A stretch of 64,000 bases of DNA from Austropuccinia psidii (lineage: Eukaryota > Basidiomycota > Pucciniomycetes > Pucciniales > Sphaerophragmiaceae). The stretch is taken from NCBI GenBank assembly GCA_023105745.1, contig JALGQZ010000018.1, positions 16,501,773-16,565,772 of the forward strand, given 5' to 3'. Each line of letters opens with the position of its first letter. The first letter of the stretch is position 1. The translations under genes and the position numbers were made by a program. The notes under the pieces are model-generated. The model worked only from the letters and a program-made list of their open reading frames with translations, was not told where the DNA came from and ran no database searches. Shown here piece by piece: positions 22,005-34,479 of the stretch.

Positions 22005-23765
22005 TGTGAGCTTTAAAGGCATTTTCTTATATCCAAAGAACTACCAATAGCCATATTAAGCTATGATTATAAATGAATGAATCAATTTCTATTATACAAG
22101 AAGAAATTAAAATATAAATATAAGCTTATATACAAAATTAACACCTTAATTATAATTTAAAAAATGTGAAAATACACCTTACTTGAAAAAATTGAGTAAA
22201 AATAAAGTTTCAACAAAAATATTAAAATTAAAATATTTCTAGGAAAAAAGTTAATAGAAATTATTTGAATTTTTTTTTGAATAAATAAACAAAGTAAAAT
22301 AATTTCACCATTGGATTGCTCAGAAAAAATCAGGTGGGGTCTCCTATGGTAAAGATTTGGTATCTAAACTCTAAATAAGATTAAATTAACTTTTTAGTAT
22401 TTCTGTATGAAAATCTGAGAATCCTAAAACATTAACTTTATTAAAATCACATGTGGTGTCAAAAATCAATATTTGTTTCAAAATTGAGGTGTGGTGTGTA
22501 ATTTAGAAGTCATGAGGAGTTGAAGTACTTTTAATTGAAATGTCAAAATGCATGCAAATATTACATTAGTGAGCTTGGAATTACATATGTGGAATCAATA
22601 ATTGAAGTTGTGTAATGTAAATCTTCAATTGAATTACATATTTGAAATCTGATTATGGTACATGATGAGTAATTAAAGGAAAAATAAATGGGAAAGATCA
22701 ATTCCTTGATGGGGAGGGGGAAGGAACCTTGGCACCAAGGGTGCCAGACTCCCCCAAATTCCTTGCTGTCAGGCATGGGATGTCAAAATTAATTCAAAAG
22801 TGTGTTAATCTTGGCCTGGAATTGAGTCACAGGGTCTGTGACTGAATTTATGAGGAGGCTTTGATACCAACCAGGGCAGTTTTAACTGCTGCCAAGAGGG
22901 TAAAACTACCTCAAAGTCCAAGAAATATTAGTAAAAGAAGCTTTAACTGGCTTTTGGATCTCTTACACATATTCTTACGTGTTTGGAAGGCTTGAAACCA
23001 GGTATCACTATAGCAATGGCTGATTGAAGAGACAAAAATGGCTAAAACCAGCCCTTTTTTGGTCTAAACAAGGGTTTAATGATTCCATAATTTTCTTTTC
23101 TGTTTTCAGAGTGTTTTGAAAAATAGATTATAGTGACATTTAATTTTGGAGTAAGAAAATTGGTGGCTATAAAAGAATTTCTCCTTTGCCCCACTTTTCT
23201 CTTCATGTTAGAATCTTTCCCTTTTATAATTGGTTTAAACACTGTTAATACAATCAATAAAAAAACCAAAACAGATTTTCTAAATAAATTTAAAGCTTTC
23301 AACAACATGAAACATCATTTTAATCATTTTACACTTGAACCACCACAAAAGTGAATTAAAGCATCTTGCATCAGTGTTAACTTTGTCACTTTGTTTCCAA
23401 ATTCACTCTGGTCACTTTTGGGCTTGTTTTCTCTTTAATATTATTCTTAAAGACTCTGTTCTTATATTAATTTATTGCATTATTTTGCCCAATTCAGTCC
23501 AATTGAAATTGATCTTGAAGAAATTTTTTTTGTAGCCTCCAATATCTCTTTTAGAGTATTTTTGGATGAATTTTTATTGTTGGTAAAACAATAAATATTC
23601 ATAATATTATTTTTTTATACTAACAAAGTTAGAAAAAATAAATTTTCATGTTTTCTTTTAAAAATATTAAATCTTACTATTATCAATATAATTTTACCTT
23701 TTACAAGTTTTGAGGACAGGAAAAGTACTTGAGTTTGAATCAAAGTTTCATATCCACACCTCAAA
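22005..23765 (+). mobile_element. 5' LTR of Ty3/Gypsy element F
   Basis: Starts TGTGAGCTTTAAAGG and ends TCCACACCTCAAA, collinear with the solo LTR at 25350-27177 and the inverted copy at 27300-29105. It is followed directly by TTTTGGTGGCTCAGC, a plausible primer-binding site (TGGTGGCTC), and 470 bp later by a gag start, so it is the 5' LTR of F. No matching target duplication on the left, as expected for one end of an element. Confidence 0.75.
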
Positions 23766-24235
23766 TTTTGGTGGCTCAGCTATGATATTTTACCAGTGTA
23801 TTATTTTTTTACATTTTTCAATCTTGTTGTTATATTGAAAAATTTCAAAATCCATAAAAAAAACTTATAATTCAAAATATAATAATAAAATAAAGCTTTT
23901 TTCATATCATAAGTGAGGCTTTATTTTTTGTTTCTCTTTTGAAAAAAATTACTTTACTTGAATGATTACTTTTTTGATTTATTTTAGTGTCAGGCAGCAT
24001 TTTGAGACAAGAAATTATTGAAACAGCATCAACAGCCACCAGTGTTATTCCTGGAAGTAATGTTAACTGAGAGCTTAAAAGAAATGTTATTATAACTCTG
24101 AATAATCAATCAGAGCCAATTTACTCTCAATTTATCAATTTGGATATTTATAATAAACTCCAAAAAGTAAAGAATTTGGCCAATACTAAGTTTTTGATGT
24201 AAAAGTACTATTTTTGAGTTTTTTTACTTATAATT
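23766..24235 (+). other. Primer-binding site and leader of element F
   Basis: TTTTGGTGGCTCAGC follows the LTR end; TGG three bases after the LTR is the usual start of a tRNA-complementary site. The remainder is an AT-rich untranslated leader without a gene. Confidence 0.5.
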
Positions 24236-27200
24236 ATGCCTTCAACCAGACCAGGAGAAAGATATAACCCCTTCAAAAGCTCCAAAAAAGGCTGTAGACA
24301 TGCTTATGGAAGAAGAAGATCTGTTGAAGAAGGAAAAGGGTCAGTAAATAAAGCTCAAACTGACAAATCATACCATGCTGAGGCTTGCAACACTGTTTTA
24401 CCTTCAAAAAGTGCTAACACTGGAACAAGAAGCCTCAGTAGACATATAAAAAGCCAAAACGAATACATATGAAAATGCACTTCAGCACAAAGAGTATCAA
24501 ATCCTAGCAGACATGTGGAAAAACTGAATGAACTCTTACCTGAATGTAATAAAGTCTCTGGGACATCCCCATACTTGCAAGTTATTGAAAGGATGGATTC
24601 TGTTGATGGAAAATAAGAACAAAATGCTTTTAACATAATAATGGAGGAAAAACAACCCTCCACCACCCAAGAAAGTGTGAAAACCATCCCCAATAGAAAG
24701 AAGCAGAAATTTCAACGTGAAAAAGCAGCCAAAAGCTCAGAACAAGGGCAAAGGAAGAGTACCATCTACAAATCCATACAGCCAGGGCTACACAATCCAA
24801 AATATTAAAGTGGAAGCCATGCAAAATGTGTTTGAGATGGCCAGAACTATAATTAAATTACAGAAAAAGGAGGAAGCCAGCATGAAATATCAGAAATGAT
24901 TTTTGAGATTTTGGATAGAATTCCAGCCTTATAAATACTCATTATAGATGTAAAAAGATATATCTAAAAAAATTCAACTGTTTGTGATAATCTTCAGACA
25001 AATGATTTAAGTTTAAGCCAAATAAATGAAAAACTTTTGTGTTTTGAAAACGTTTTATGAGAAATTAAAACATCAAAGAATGACAATTCATTTGAAAATA
25101 ATATAAGTGAAAAATATCTCATTGAAAAGGAATTAACAAATAAATATTCCAAATTCCATATTGATGACATGATTTAAACAAGAATAAATCAAGCCATAAT
25201 TATTTTGAAAGCAGATAATAAGAAAGCCCTTGATGATATTTCAAGCTCATTTACTGAGGGAAAGACATATACCATTTCCTTGAAAAGTATTTTGATACTT
25301 CAAAATAACAGGTATCAAAATTAGAAATGAGATTGAATCAGATCATTTCTGTGAGCCTCAGAGGTAATTTCATATACCCAAAAGACCACAAATACAAAAT
25401 TAACATATTAATATAAATTAAATAAATTTATTTATATTATTAAAATCAAAATTGAAATATAAATATAAAATTATATTCAAAATAAAAAAATTAATTACAA
25501 TTTAAAAATAAAATTACATTAAATTTTGGAATTATAAAATTACATTTATACTTGAAAAAATTAAGTAAAAATGAAACTTTAACAAAATTGTAAAAAAATA
25601 ACTAAATATGGAAAAAAGTTAAATGAAAATTATTATAAATTTTTATGCAATAAAGAAACATATAAAATTAATTCACCATTGGATTCCTCATAAAAAATTA
25701 GGTGGGGTAACCTCTGAGTGAAATTCTTGTAACTCAACTCTGAATAAGCTTAAATTAAGTTTTTAGTATTTTCAATACAAAAGTTGAAAATCCTCAAAAC
25801 TTTAATTTAATTCACACCACATGTGGTGTTAACCATCAATTTTTGTGTTAAAATTGAGGTGTTGTGTTTAGTTTAGAAGTTATGAGGAATTGAAGTATTT
25901 TCAATTGAATTCAATCGAAATGTCAAAATGTGCGCGTGTATTACATAAGTGAACTTTGATTTACATATGAGGTATCAATTATTACTGTATCTTACTGTAC
26001 AATTCAATTGAATTAAATATGTAAATTATAAGTATAATACATGATGAGGAATTAGAGGAAAAAAAAATTGGAAAGATTAAATTTGGGGGGGGGGGAAAGG
26101 AACTCCAGCTCTAAGGGGGAGCTAGACCCCCAAGATCCTTGCTGACAGGCGTGGGATGTCAAAAATCAGGCAAAAGCTCATCACTTTTGGCCTGGAATTG
26201 AGTTATAGGGTCTGTGGACTCAATTGATGATGAGGTTTTGATACCAACTGGGGGAGTTTTAGCTGTTGCCAAGGGGGTAAAACTACCCTTAAGATAAAAC
26301 AATCATAGTAAAAACAGCTTTAACTGGCTTCTACGCCTCTTACACACATTTTGACGTGTTTTGAAGGCTCTAGGCCAGGTATTGCTATAGTAATGGCTGA
26401 TTTAAGGGTCTAAAATGGCTAAAAATGGCTTAAGCCAGCCCTTTTTGGTCTATACCAGGGTTCAATGATTCCATAATTGGCTTTTCTGTTGTCAGACTGT
26501 TTTTCACGACTGAAAAGAGTAAATTTTACTTTTGGAGTAAGAGAATTGATGGCTATGAAAGAATGTCTTCTTTGCCCCACTTTTGTCTTCATGTTAGAAT
26601 CTTTTCCTTTTATAATTAGTTCAAACATTGTTAAACCAATCAATAAGAGATTCCAGCCACCTTTCTTAAGTCATCTTAAAACTTTTAACAACGTTAAAAA
26701 ATCATTATAATCACTGTTTGTAACCCTTATAATCATTTTTACCCCTGAACCACCCCAAAAGTGAATTAAAGCATCTTTCATCACTGTAAACTTTGTCACT
26801 TTGTTTCCAAATTCACTCTGGTGACTTTTGGGCGTGTTTTCTCTTTAATATTCTTTTTGAAGACTTTGTTCTTTCATTAATTGCTTGCAGTTCTTTGCTC
26901 AATTAATTCCAATTGAAATTGCTCTTGATGAAATTTCTTTTGTAGCCTTAAAATATCTCTTGTAGAGTATTTTTTGCATGAATTTTTATTGTTGGTAGAA
27001 CAATAAATCTTTATAATATTATTGTTTTATACTAATAAAGTTATAAGAAATAAATTTGGTGTGTTTCCTTTCAAAATAATATTTCTTGCTATTTTTAATT
27101 GATTTTTACCTTATACAAATTTTGAGGACAGGTAAAGTACTTGATTTTCAATCAAAGTTTCATATCCACACCTTACAATTTCTGACAATACTATACAAAC

Positions 27201-27246
27201 AGAATGATGGCAAGAAATGAAAATCAAAGAAGAAATGTATAAGATT
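24236..27246 (+). pseudogene. gag of Ty3/Gypsy element F, split by a solo LTR
   Basis: Starts MPSTRPGERYNPFKSSKKG, the N-terminus of a gag type I recall from A. psidii Ty3 elements. It continues through Lys-rich and coiled-coil-like segments (ISEMIFEILDRIPAL, NDLSLSQINEKLLCFENVL) with several stops. At 25345 it is interrupted by a solo LTR (25350-27177), resumes at 27178 in register, and is finally cut at about 27247 by the LTR of element C. The gag core, zinc knuckle and pol are missing. gag forms the virus-like particle of the retrotransposon. Confidence 0.65.
25350..27177 (+). mobile_element. Solo LTR of the F family (1828 bp)
   Basis: TGTGAGCCTCAGAGG..CACACCTTACA, flanked by ATTTC at 25345-25349 and 27178-27182, a perfect 5-bp target duplication. 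It lies inside the gag of a member of its own family and in the same orientation as the F 5' LTR at 22005. Contains a run of 11 G (26085-26095) and a GC-rich hairpin (GGGGGAGCTAGACCCCC). Confidence 0.9.
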
Positions 27247-30200
27247 TTCAGCCTGTGACTCAAAAACAGAGCACAAGCATGAAATCCAAATACCGTATAT
27301 TTAGGGTGTGGATTTGAAACTTTGATTAAAAATCAAGTAGTTTTCCTGTCTTCAAAATTTGTTTAAGGTGGACTATAATTAAAAATAGTAAGAAATATTA
27401 TTTTTAAGAGAAAGCACGCCAAATGTATTTTATTCCACTTTATAATTATAAAACAATAATATTGTAAAGATTTACTGTTTTACCAACAATAACAATTTAT
27501 CCAAAAATACTCTACAAGAGATATTTAAGGCTACAAAAGAAATTTCTTCAAGAGGAATTTCAATTGGAATTAATTAAGCAAAGAAATGCAAGAAATTAAT
27601 TAAATACCAAAGTCTTTAAAAGGATATTTAAAGAGAAAACACACCCAAAAGTGACCAGACTAAATCTGGAAACAAAGTGACAAAGTTAACAGTGATGAAA
27701 GATGCTTTAATTCACTTTTGGGGTGGCTCAAGGGGTAAAAATAATTATAAGAGTTACAAAAAGTGACTATAAATATTTTTTCACGTGGTTGAAAGGTTCA
27801 AAATTATTTCAAAAGGGTGTTTGGAATCTTTTATTGATTAGTTTAGCAGTGTTTAAACCAATTAATCATAAAAGGAAATGATTCTAACATGAAGAGAAAA
27901 TTGGGGAGAAGAAGACACTCTTTTATAGCCATCAATTTTCTTACTCCAAAAGTAAAATTTACTCTATTCAGTCGTGGAAAACACTCTTACAAAAGAAAAG
28001 CCAATTATGGCATCATTGAACGCTTGTTTAGACCAAAAAAGGGCTGATTTTAGCCATTTTAGACCCTTAAATCTCGAATTACTATAGTAATACCTGTTCT
28101 AGAGCCTTCAAAACACATCAGAATGAGTGTAGGAGATGTAGAAACCAGTTGAAACTGTTTTTACTGAGATTGTTTTATCTTAAGGGTAGTTTTACCCTGT
28201 TGGAAACAGTTAAAACTACCCTGGTTGGTTTCAAAACCTCATCATCAACTGAGTCACAGACCCTGTGACTCAATTTCAGGCCAAAAGTGATGAACTTCTG
28301 CATGGATTTTGACATCCCATGTCTGTCAGCAAGGATTTTGGGGGTCTGGCTCCCCCTTGGAGCTAGAGTTCCTTCCCCCCAGAATTAATCTTTCCAATTT
28401 TGTTTTTAATACCTCATCACGTAATACACGTGTAATTAACACATACAATTCAATTGAGTTTTTACAGTACACAACTGTAATAATTGATACCTCATATGTA
28501 AATTATAGTTCACATATGTAATACATGTGCACATTTTGACATTTCAATTGAAAATACTTCAATTCCTCTTAACTCCTAAACTACACACAACAACTCAATT
28601 TTAACACAAAAATTGATGGGTAACACCACATGTGATGTGAATTAAATTGAGGTTTGGAGGATTTTCAACTTTTGTACAGAAAAATCCTAAAAACTATATT
28701 TAAACCTATTTAGAGTTGAGTTACAGAAATTTCACCCAGAGGTGACCCCACCTTAAATTTTATGAGTAATGCAATGGTGAAGTAATTTTCTTAAGTTTAT
28801 TTATTGGATAAACCTTTATAATATATTTCATGTAGCTTTTTACCAAAAATATTTCAATTTCATTGATTTTATTAAAAATTCATTTTTACTTAATTTTTTC
28901 AAGTAAAAAGGCATTTTCACAATTTCCAAATTTAATGTAATTTTTTATTTTAAATTATAATTAAATTGATATTTTTATTTATAAATTTCCCTTTATATTT
29001 TAATTTGTATTTTTATAATATAAACAAATTTATTTCATTTATACTTATATCTTATTGTGTTATTTGTGGTCTTCTGGGTATATGAAAATACCTCTAAGGC
29101 TCATAATAGACCAATGGTAGAGAAAAATACCACCAAAACATGGATATGATTCAAACAAGCTCAAAAGGTATCAAAGAAAAGGGAAAACTCACCTCTTTCA
29201 AAATATACAAGTCCAATCATCATAGGAACAGGGATAACAAAGTTATGCCTGCTCAAAGAAGTTTCTGAGAATAAAACTTAATTTTAACCTCTCATCTGGA
29301 ATCCAGAGGAAGAGCCTTAACCCCAGAAAATGGGTATTCAAACTTTGGGTCTAGGTAAGGGTTATCCAATGGTACTAGTCAAACTGAGCTAGCACCAAAA
29401 TTACAGAAGCTATGGCCAAAATAAGGTCAAATAAGGGTGAAGAAAATATTCACCTCCCATCTAACTTCTGCAGTGCTAGTGTTACATACATAAAGTGGAG
29501 TCATTAAAGAAAGAGAACAAACAGGGCAATATGATGGTGCCAGCCATTTACCCATAAACCACCTAGAACAAAAGTTATGGGGAAAACAACTTCCATACAG
29601 ATTTTGATAAAATCATATATCTTGATAACAAAAATTGAACATGGCATAACTTTTCCATATTCAATGTTACCCATACCAAATGAGGTACAATTGTGTAGAT
29701 TCCATCCAGGGCTACACAATTAGCCATCTTTTGAGCTCAATATCTTCAAAACTGACAATGTTATAGAAGGTTTAAGGACAAAATCCCACAGTTTGGCCAA
29801 TACACCTTTACTGGGGGATAATATCCAATAGATATGATTATAAGGTTTCAAATAGGCAAATAAGCCTGCTTATACATAAATAACTCATAGTTCATCCAAT
29901 ACTGGGGTCCCATCAAGGCTCTGTACTGCCTTTTACACATCATAGACATTATAAAAGGGCTGAGTGGTGCCCAGATGAAAATTCTCACTCTGTATTGGGG
30001 AGAGCTGCCAAGATGTGGTTTGAAAGCCACATCTGAGCCCAATACAGAGCATAAATGCCTTGTGCAAAACACCAGCCAGTTCTCTGAAGTGAAAAGTCTC
30101 CACTCCATCTAAATGGATGGTCTAGGGGACCTTTCCACCCCATTTCAGGATAAAAGGAGTCCTTTTCTCTTCCAGAAAAGGAATCCCCATCATTCTCTTG

Positions 30201-30472
30201 AATTCCTGTGTAGTACAGGTATAAAAAACAGTTATAATCTCAAAAAAGAAGCAGTTATACTTTAAAGCTTAAGTATTGTAGCTCTTATCATAGTAATCCA
30301 ACTGCTAAGACTGCACCTGGGGTTTTCAGAATTGCTCACCACCACTATTCCATAATAATAAAGCTTTTAAACCATCATATAAAACCTTTTTCATCATTAA
30401 TTATCCGTGTCACAGTCATAGTATGAGTTTTGAATACATTTATTACCACCTCTTTATAAGCTCAGACTGACA
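27247..30472 (+). mobile_element. 5' LTR of element C, interrupted by another LTR
   Basis: 27247-27299 is the LTR head (TCAGCCTGTGACTCAAAAAC), 27300-29105 is an inserted F-family LTR, and 29106-30472 is the rest, ending CTGACA. Together it is a ~1.4-kb LTR of the A/B/C family (compare 35801, 38351 and 49775). The first TG has decayed. A PBS-like TTTTGGGGTCCTGGC follows at 30473. Confidence 0.8.
27300..29105 (-). mobile_element. F-family solo LTR inserted in the element C LTR
   Basis: Reverse complement of the 25350-27177 LTR over its whole length. It lies at the LTR site that reads ATAAA in the uninterrupted copies; flanks GTATA and ATAGA are decayed duplications of it. With the copy at 25350 it forms a 3.8-kb inverted pair. 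Confidence 0.75.
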
Positions 30473-31120
30473 TTTTGGGGTCCTGGCTGTGTTTTTTGGA
30501 CTTTTTGGACTACCTTTGGCGTAAAAAGTGGGTAATTTCTTATTTTGATCATATTTTGCTCTTATAACCCATATTTTCCATGTGAAAATATAGATAAAAA
30601 TACATCATTTTTTCCAGTGGTGTATAATTCATAAAACTTTGTTTTTTGCTATTTTTTACATGGTTTGTTTAAATTTAATCACCACTAGTAAGAACTGGGC
30701 CGTTTCAGATATCAAAACAATAAGACCCATATATTTTGATCCTTTGAATTATGAAAAAGAGCCCTGTACTGTGTATAACAGCTTCAGGGACATGGTTGAG
30801 CATATTGATAATTTCAATTGATCTTTATATAAGCACTTCAATTACAATTGTTAATTACAAGTTGATCTGTGAGAGAGTGGATACAAATAGTATACCACAC
30901 ATCCACACACCAGTATTTTTGACGTTTAATTTGATAATCTCAATTACACATGATAGTAAAAGGGTACAATATAGTAGTATATTGCCCAGAGGCCATTCTT
31001 AGACATGCAAATAGCATATGAAGAAGTCTTTACTGACATAAGAACTCAATCCCTTTCCAGTGGAAGACAGTTTCATCCCAATTGAGACCCAGTCACAAGG
31101 CAATACACCAGTGACACCTT
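30473..31120 (+). other. Leader of element C
   Basis: Begins with the PBS-like TTTTGGGGTCCTGGC. Otherwise AT-rich, untranslated; it aligns with the leaders of A (39783-40500) and B (42971-43547). Confidence 0.5.
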
Positions 31121-33519
31121 CAGAAACAGAAGGGAAAAAGGGCAGAGGTGCAAGGCATAGTGAAGGCCTTATGACCACCAAGTAGTGGAGACCAGTTGCC
31201 ACACAGAGGACTAGAAAAACACAAAACATCTCTTTCATACAAGGTAAACCAATATTGATAGTTTGTACAGGGAAGATTACCATAATTAACCCATTTGTAA
31301 CCTCCAAAGGCAAATTTCCCAAAGCAGTGGATAACAAATCTGTACAAGGCACAGTAAAAGGCAAATACCCTAAGAAAATAAAGTTTTTGACTGCTTGAAA
31401 ACACTAATATGCTCCCTGTACACCTCAGGAACCTTGGAATCCCAAGGAAACGGCCATACGACAGACCAAACCGTCCAGAGTCAGAGGCCAGGACACCTTG
31501 GACACCAAAGTGGATGGCAAGACACTGAGGGAAATAATACCCACTCTGCAATTCACCTTCCAATTCAACAGAAACCTCAAACCAGAGGACTGGAAGAACA
31601 TGGATCAAGTTCTTCAGCTCCATGAACTCCCCAAAGATTTATTCCAATGGAGCATGGACAACAATAGGTGTAACCTAGCATCACACTAGGAAGAGATTGG
31701 AAAAAGTTGCCAGAGGATATGTCTCAAAGAGATATACTTCACAGATCTTATAGTAATCACCAAAGCATGGAATCCCAACAGGCAGTTCAAACACCTGGAG
31801 GAGAGGGAAACCAGGATAAGGAAAAATAAAGCCACTATTCAAGCTATAGAAGAACAATTGAACCAGACAGAGCCTACTCTGATTCTTTCAGGATCACAAG
31901 GAGTAGACCAACTCAACTCTCCAGTGGCTTCAAACCATTCAGGAAACAGCAGATTGGTGTCCAAGAGTCACCATTATTCACAATGCTAGGTATTTTCCAG
32001 GAGAAGAAAAGGATACAAAGGGAAAAAAAGACCTCATTCAGAGACGAGGAGAAAGAGTCAGACCCAATGATCCAGAGGCTGATGGACTTGGTGAAAGAAG
32101 TACACAAGAGCCAGAAAAGTTTTAAATGCTTCTAGAATCAGTAGCCCTATTAATAGAAGTATTACCCCCACCAGAATGAACACAATGTTTTTACACCTGA
32201 GAGTAACTTAGAAAGTGATCAAATGTGGTTAAAAATGTCCCAATTTTCAGTCCAAACTCAAGAGAAGTTTAATGAACTTCATAGGAGAAATGAAAGGTTG
32301 AAAGAATTGACAACCTTACATGAGGCTATAATAAAAGCCATCCAAGAGAGCTGTTCTAAATTATGAAAAGCCTCTGAAAAAACCAAGAAAAGACTTAATC
32401 AAGTCTTTGAAGAGCAATACCACTGCAAGAGGGACAGATATTGTCTGGATCAAGACATAAAGAAATTGTCTATTGTCTGACAAAACATGCAGCCTAAACT
32501 GCAAGGCCATGCTTTGGATAATCCATACCAAGAGGACATCAAACCAGATGTCTTGCTGGATGATAAGCCAAGATCTCCATCACAATACCAGGATAGAGAT
32601 AACACGACTTATTAAGAGAAGAAAGCCCTGAAACAGCTTCCAGAGGCCTCAAGATGGCCAAATTTTTCTGGTTTAGGAAAATATGATTACATGGAGCTCA
32701 TTGATTATATTTATGGACTCTTCATTGATGTACCAAGCATAGCAGATTACTAGATTACTGCTAGATTAAATAAAGCATTCAAAGGAAATGCTAATATTTG
32801 GTACACAGAAATAAAGGAAATCCATTTCAGAAGAAACTAGCCATGGTGGAAGAGTCAAAAAATACAAAAGTACAGCAATGGTACTTGGATTTGGCAAAAA
32901 AACCATGTCATTTGAAAATGACAAGTACTCTGTGGAAAAAGATCCATATGAGTGGTGTCTTAGACAGTCCAAAAGACTTAAAGCCATTGATCCTCAAATC
33001 AACATTCAAATGAGGAATCACAAACTATTGACACATATGCTAGCAGAACTAGATCAGACAATCTAATTCACATACAACCAGAGTTGCACTCTAGATGACA
33101 TGTCCAATGCCTTACAAGATGTAAGGAAAAGAAAAAATATAGGGAAATATTCCTCATACAAAAGAAGTAGTTTCAAAGAGGAACAAGCTTTCATGGTGGA
33201 GATCAAAGAAAAATCCAAAGAAAGAGTGGCAGAAGTGACAAAGAAGAAAGAATCTTGTCACAATTGTGGGTCAACAGACCACTATGCTAACAACTGTCCA
33301 AAGGAAAAGAAAAGCATCTATGCCATGGAACAAGTCCCAGAGGCAGAATTCCCAACAGAGGATTCTGAATCAGACTCTATGGGTGATGGCATCAGAAAAA
33401 ACTCTGATGATGACCAATACCCAAAAGAGGAATTTCCAATGGAGTACCAAGAGGGAACACAAATAGAAATTCAGGATATAGGGTGGGAAGCAGGAATGCA
33501 ACAAGATAATGCAAATTAA
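31060..33519 (+). pseudogene. gag of Ty3/Gypsy element C
   Basis: Collinear with the gag of B. Recognisable parts are FQFNRNLKPEDWKNMDQVLQLHELPKDLF (in two pieces), a Gln/Lys-rich linker, then MSFENDKYSVEKDPYEWCLRQSKRLKAID, and a zinc knuckle CHNCGSTDHYANNC at about 33256-33297, followed by an acidic Glu/Asp/Ser tail. Many stops and shifts lie between 31680 and 32880. The intron position conserved in A and B has GC instead of GT at its donor (31362 region). Confidence 0.7.
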
Positions 33520-33576
33520 AACTTGCTTACAAGCACAAAAGATGCACAGACCTTCATAGTAACACCAACTAGATGA

Positions 33577-34052
33577 ATGGCATATAAAGATGGAAAAGCC
33601 ACAAAGATGACTGTTTTTATTTACAATACTCAAAACCCATTTATCATTTATAGTGGGGGACACTGCTCAATAGTGGCCAGAGAATACCTGGATGATCACT
33701 TCCCAAATTGGGATAAGAAACTCTTGCCAACCAAGGAAAAGAGCTTTAAAAGTGCATTAGGGAAGATGAAATCCATTGGAACCATTATCAAAGAGATAAT
33801 CATACCCCATAGGAAAGGTAATATCAGACTCAACCCAGAGTTTCTAGTGCTTGAAGATGATCACATCCAAGGATTCTTACTGGAAAAAGACTATCAGAGG
33901 ATGTATGGCATTGAAATTTGCAATAGTAAAAACAGGCAAATTACCATAGGTACAAACAAGGAAAAGAAATTTTCACTAGATATATACCATATTTCCAACC
34001 AAGAACCTATAGTAGAGTTTCTGAATGAATTACAAGAGGGTAAATTCATTGC
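33577..34052 (+). pseudogene. Retropepsin domain of element C, active site lost
   Basis: Continuous frame with FIIYSGGHCSIVAREYL; in B the same position reads LIIDSGAHCSIVARNYL. The catalytic Asp of the D-S-G-A signature is Tyr here and the Ala is Gly, so the aspartic protease cannot work. The frame then follows B (IIKEIIIPHRKGNIRLNPEF, LLEKDYQRMYGIEI) and breaks off at about 34052 into inverted gag of element E. Confidence 0.75.
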
Positions 34053-34479
34053 TAACACATGGGTGTCCAATCCCTGAGAAGGTCCTCTGTCTTGTCTGGG
34101 CCCATGAACCTCTTCACTTGAAGATAAGAGCTTATTGTGCCAATCCAAAGACTTAGTAGAAGTTCCAATTCCTGCTGTTTTGCTGCCATAAACCAGTTCT
34201 TGTATTGAGACTGGTATATCTCTATTTTTGGCTGTGGGAAATGGTTCAGGTCTGAAAGCAGTAATAGCAGTTATGTCAGCTTCTGGACTCTCAAAAAGAT
34301 TTTCAAAGGTGCTTGCTAACCTTTGGAACTGGTGGAAGTTCTGGCATCTTCCATTTGTACCTCTCCTCTGGGCTGACACTCTTGTCTTTTTGATTTATTA
34401 CTTGAATGTCCTGGTCCAGATCCATTTGATTGGATGGATTAATTGCTTCCCCTTTTACTAGGGGTAATTTTACGTCCAT
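34053..34479 (-). pseudogene. gag N-terminus of Ty3/Gypsy element E
   Basis: Minus strand from the ATG at 34479 (MDVKLPLVKGEAINPSN), then, after a shift, IPVSIQELVYGSKTAGIG and LLSSSEEVHGPRQDRGPS. This is another gag type I recall from A. psidii Ty3 elements. It ends abruptly against the element C protease. The corresponding leader and LTR-like DNA extend rightward. Confidence 0.6.

Noticed and set aside
26085..26095. Run of 11 G as a quadruplex or regulatory element
   Set aside because: A single homopolymer; the related LTRs have interrupted G runs at this place, so it is likely slippage.
25345..29110. A 3.8-kb palindromic foldback element
   Set aside because: Each arm is an independent F-family LTR; the first has its own ATTTC duplication and the second lies inside another LTR. 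They were not inserted as a unit.
32766..32987. Minus-strand frames within gag and pol of elements C, A and B (also 41416-42229, 47133-47396, 49132-49578)
   Set aside because: Antisense shadows of the retroelement coding strand, without own motifs.
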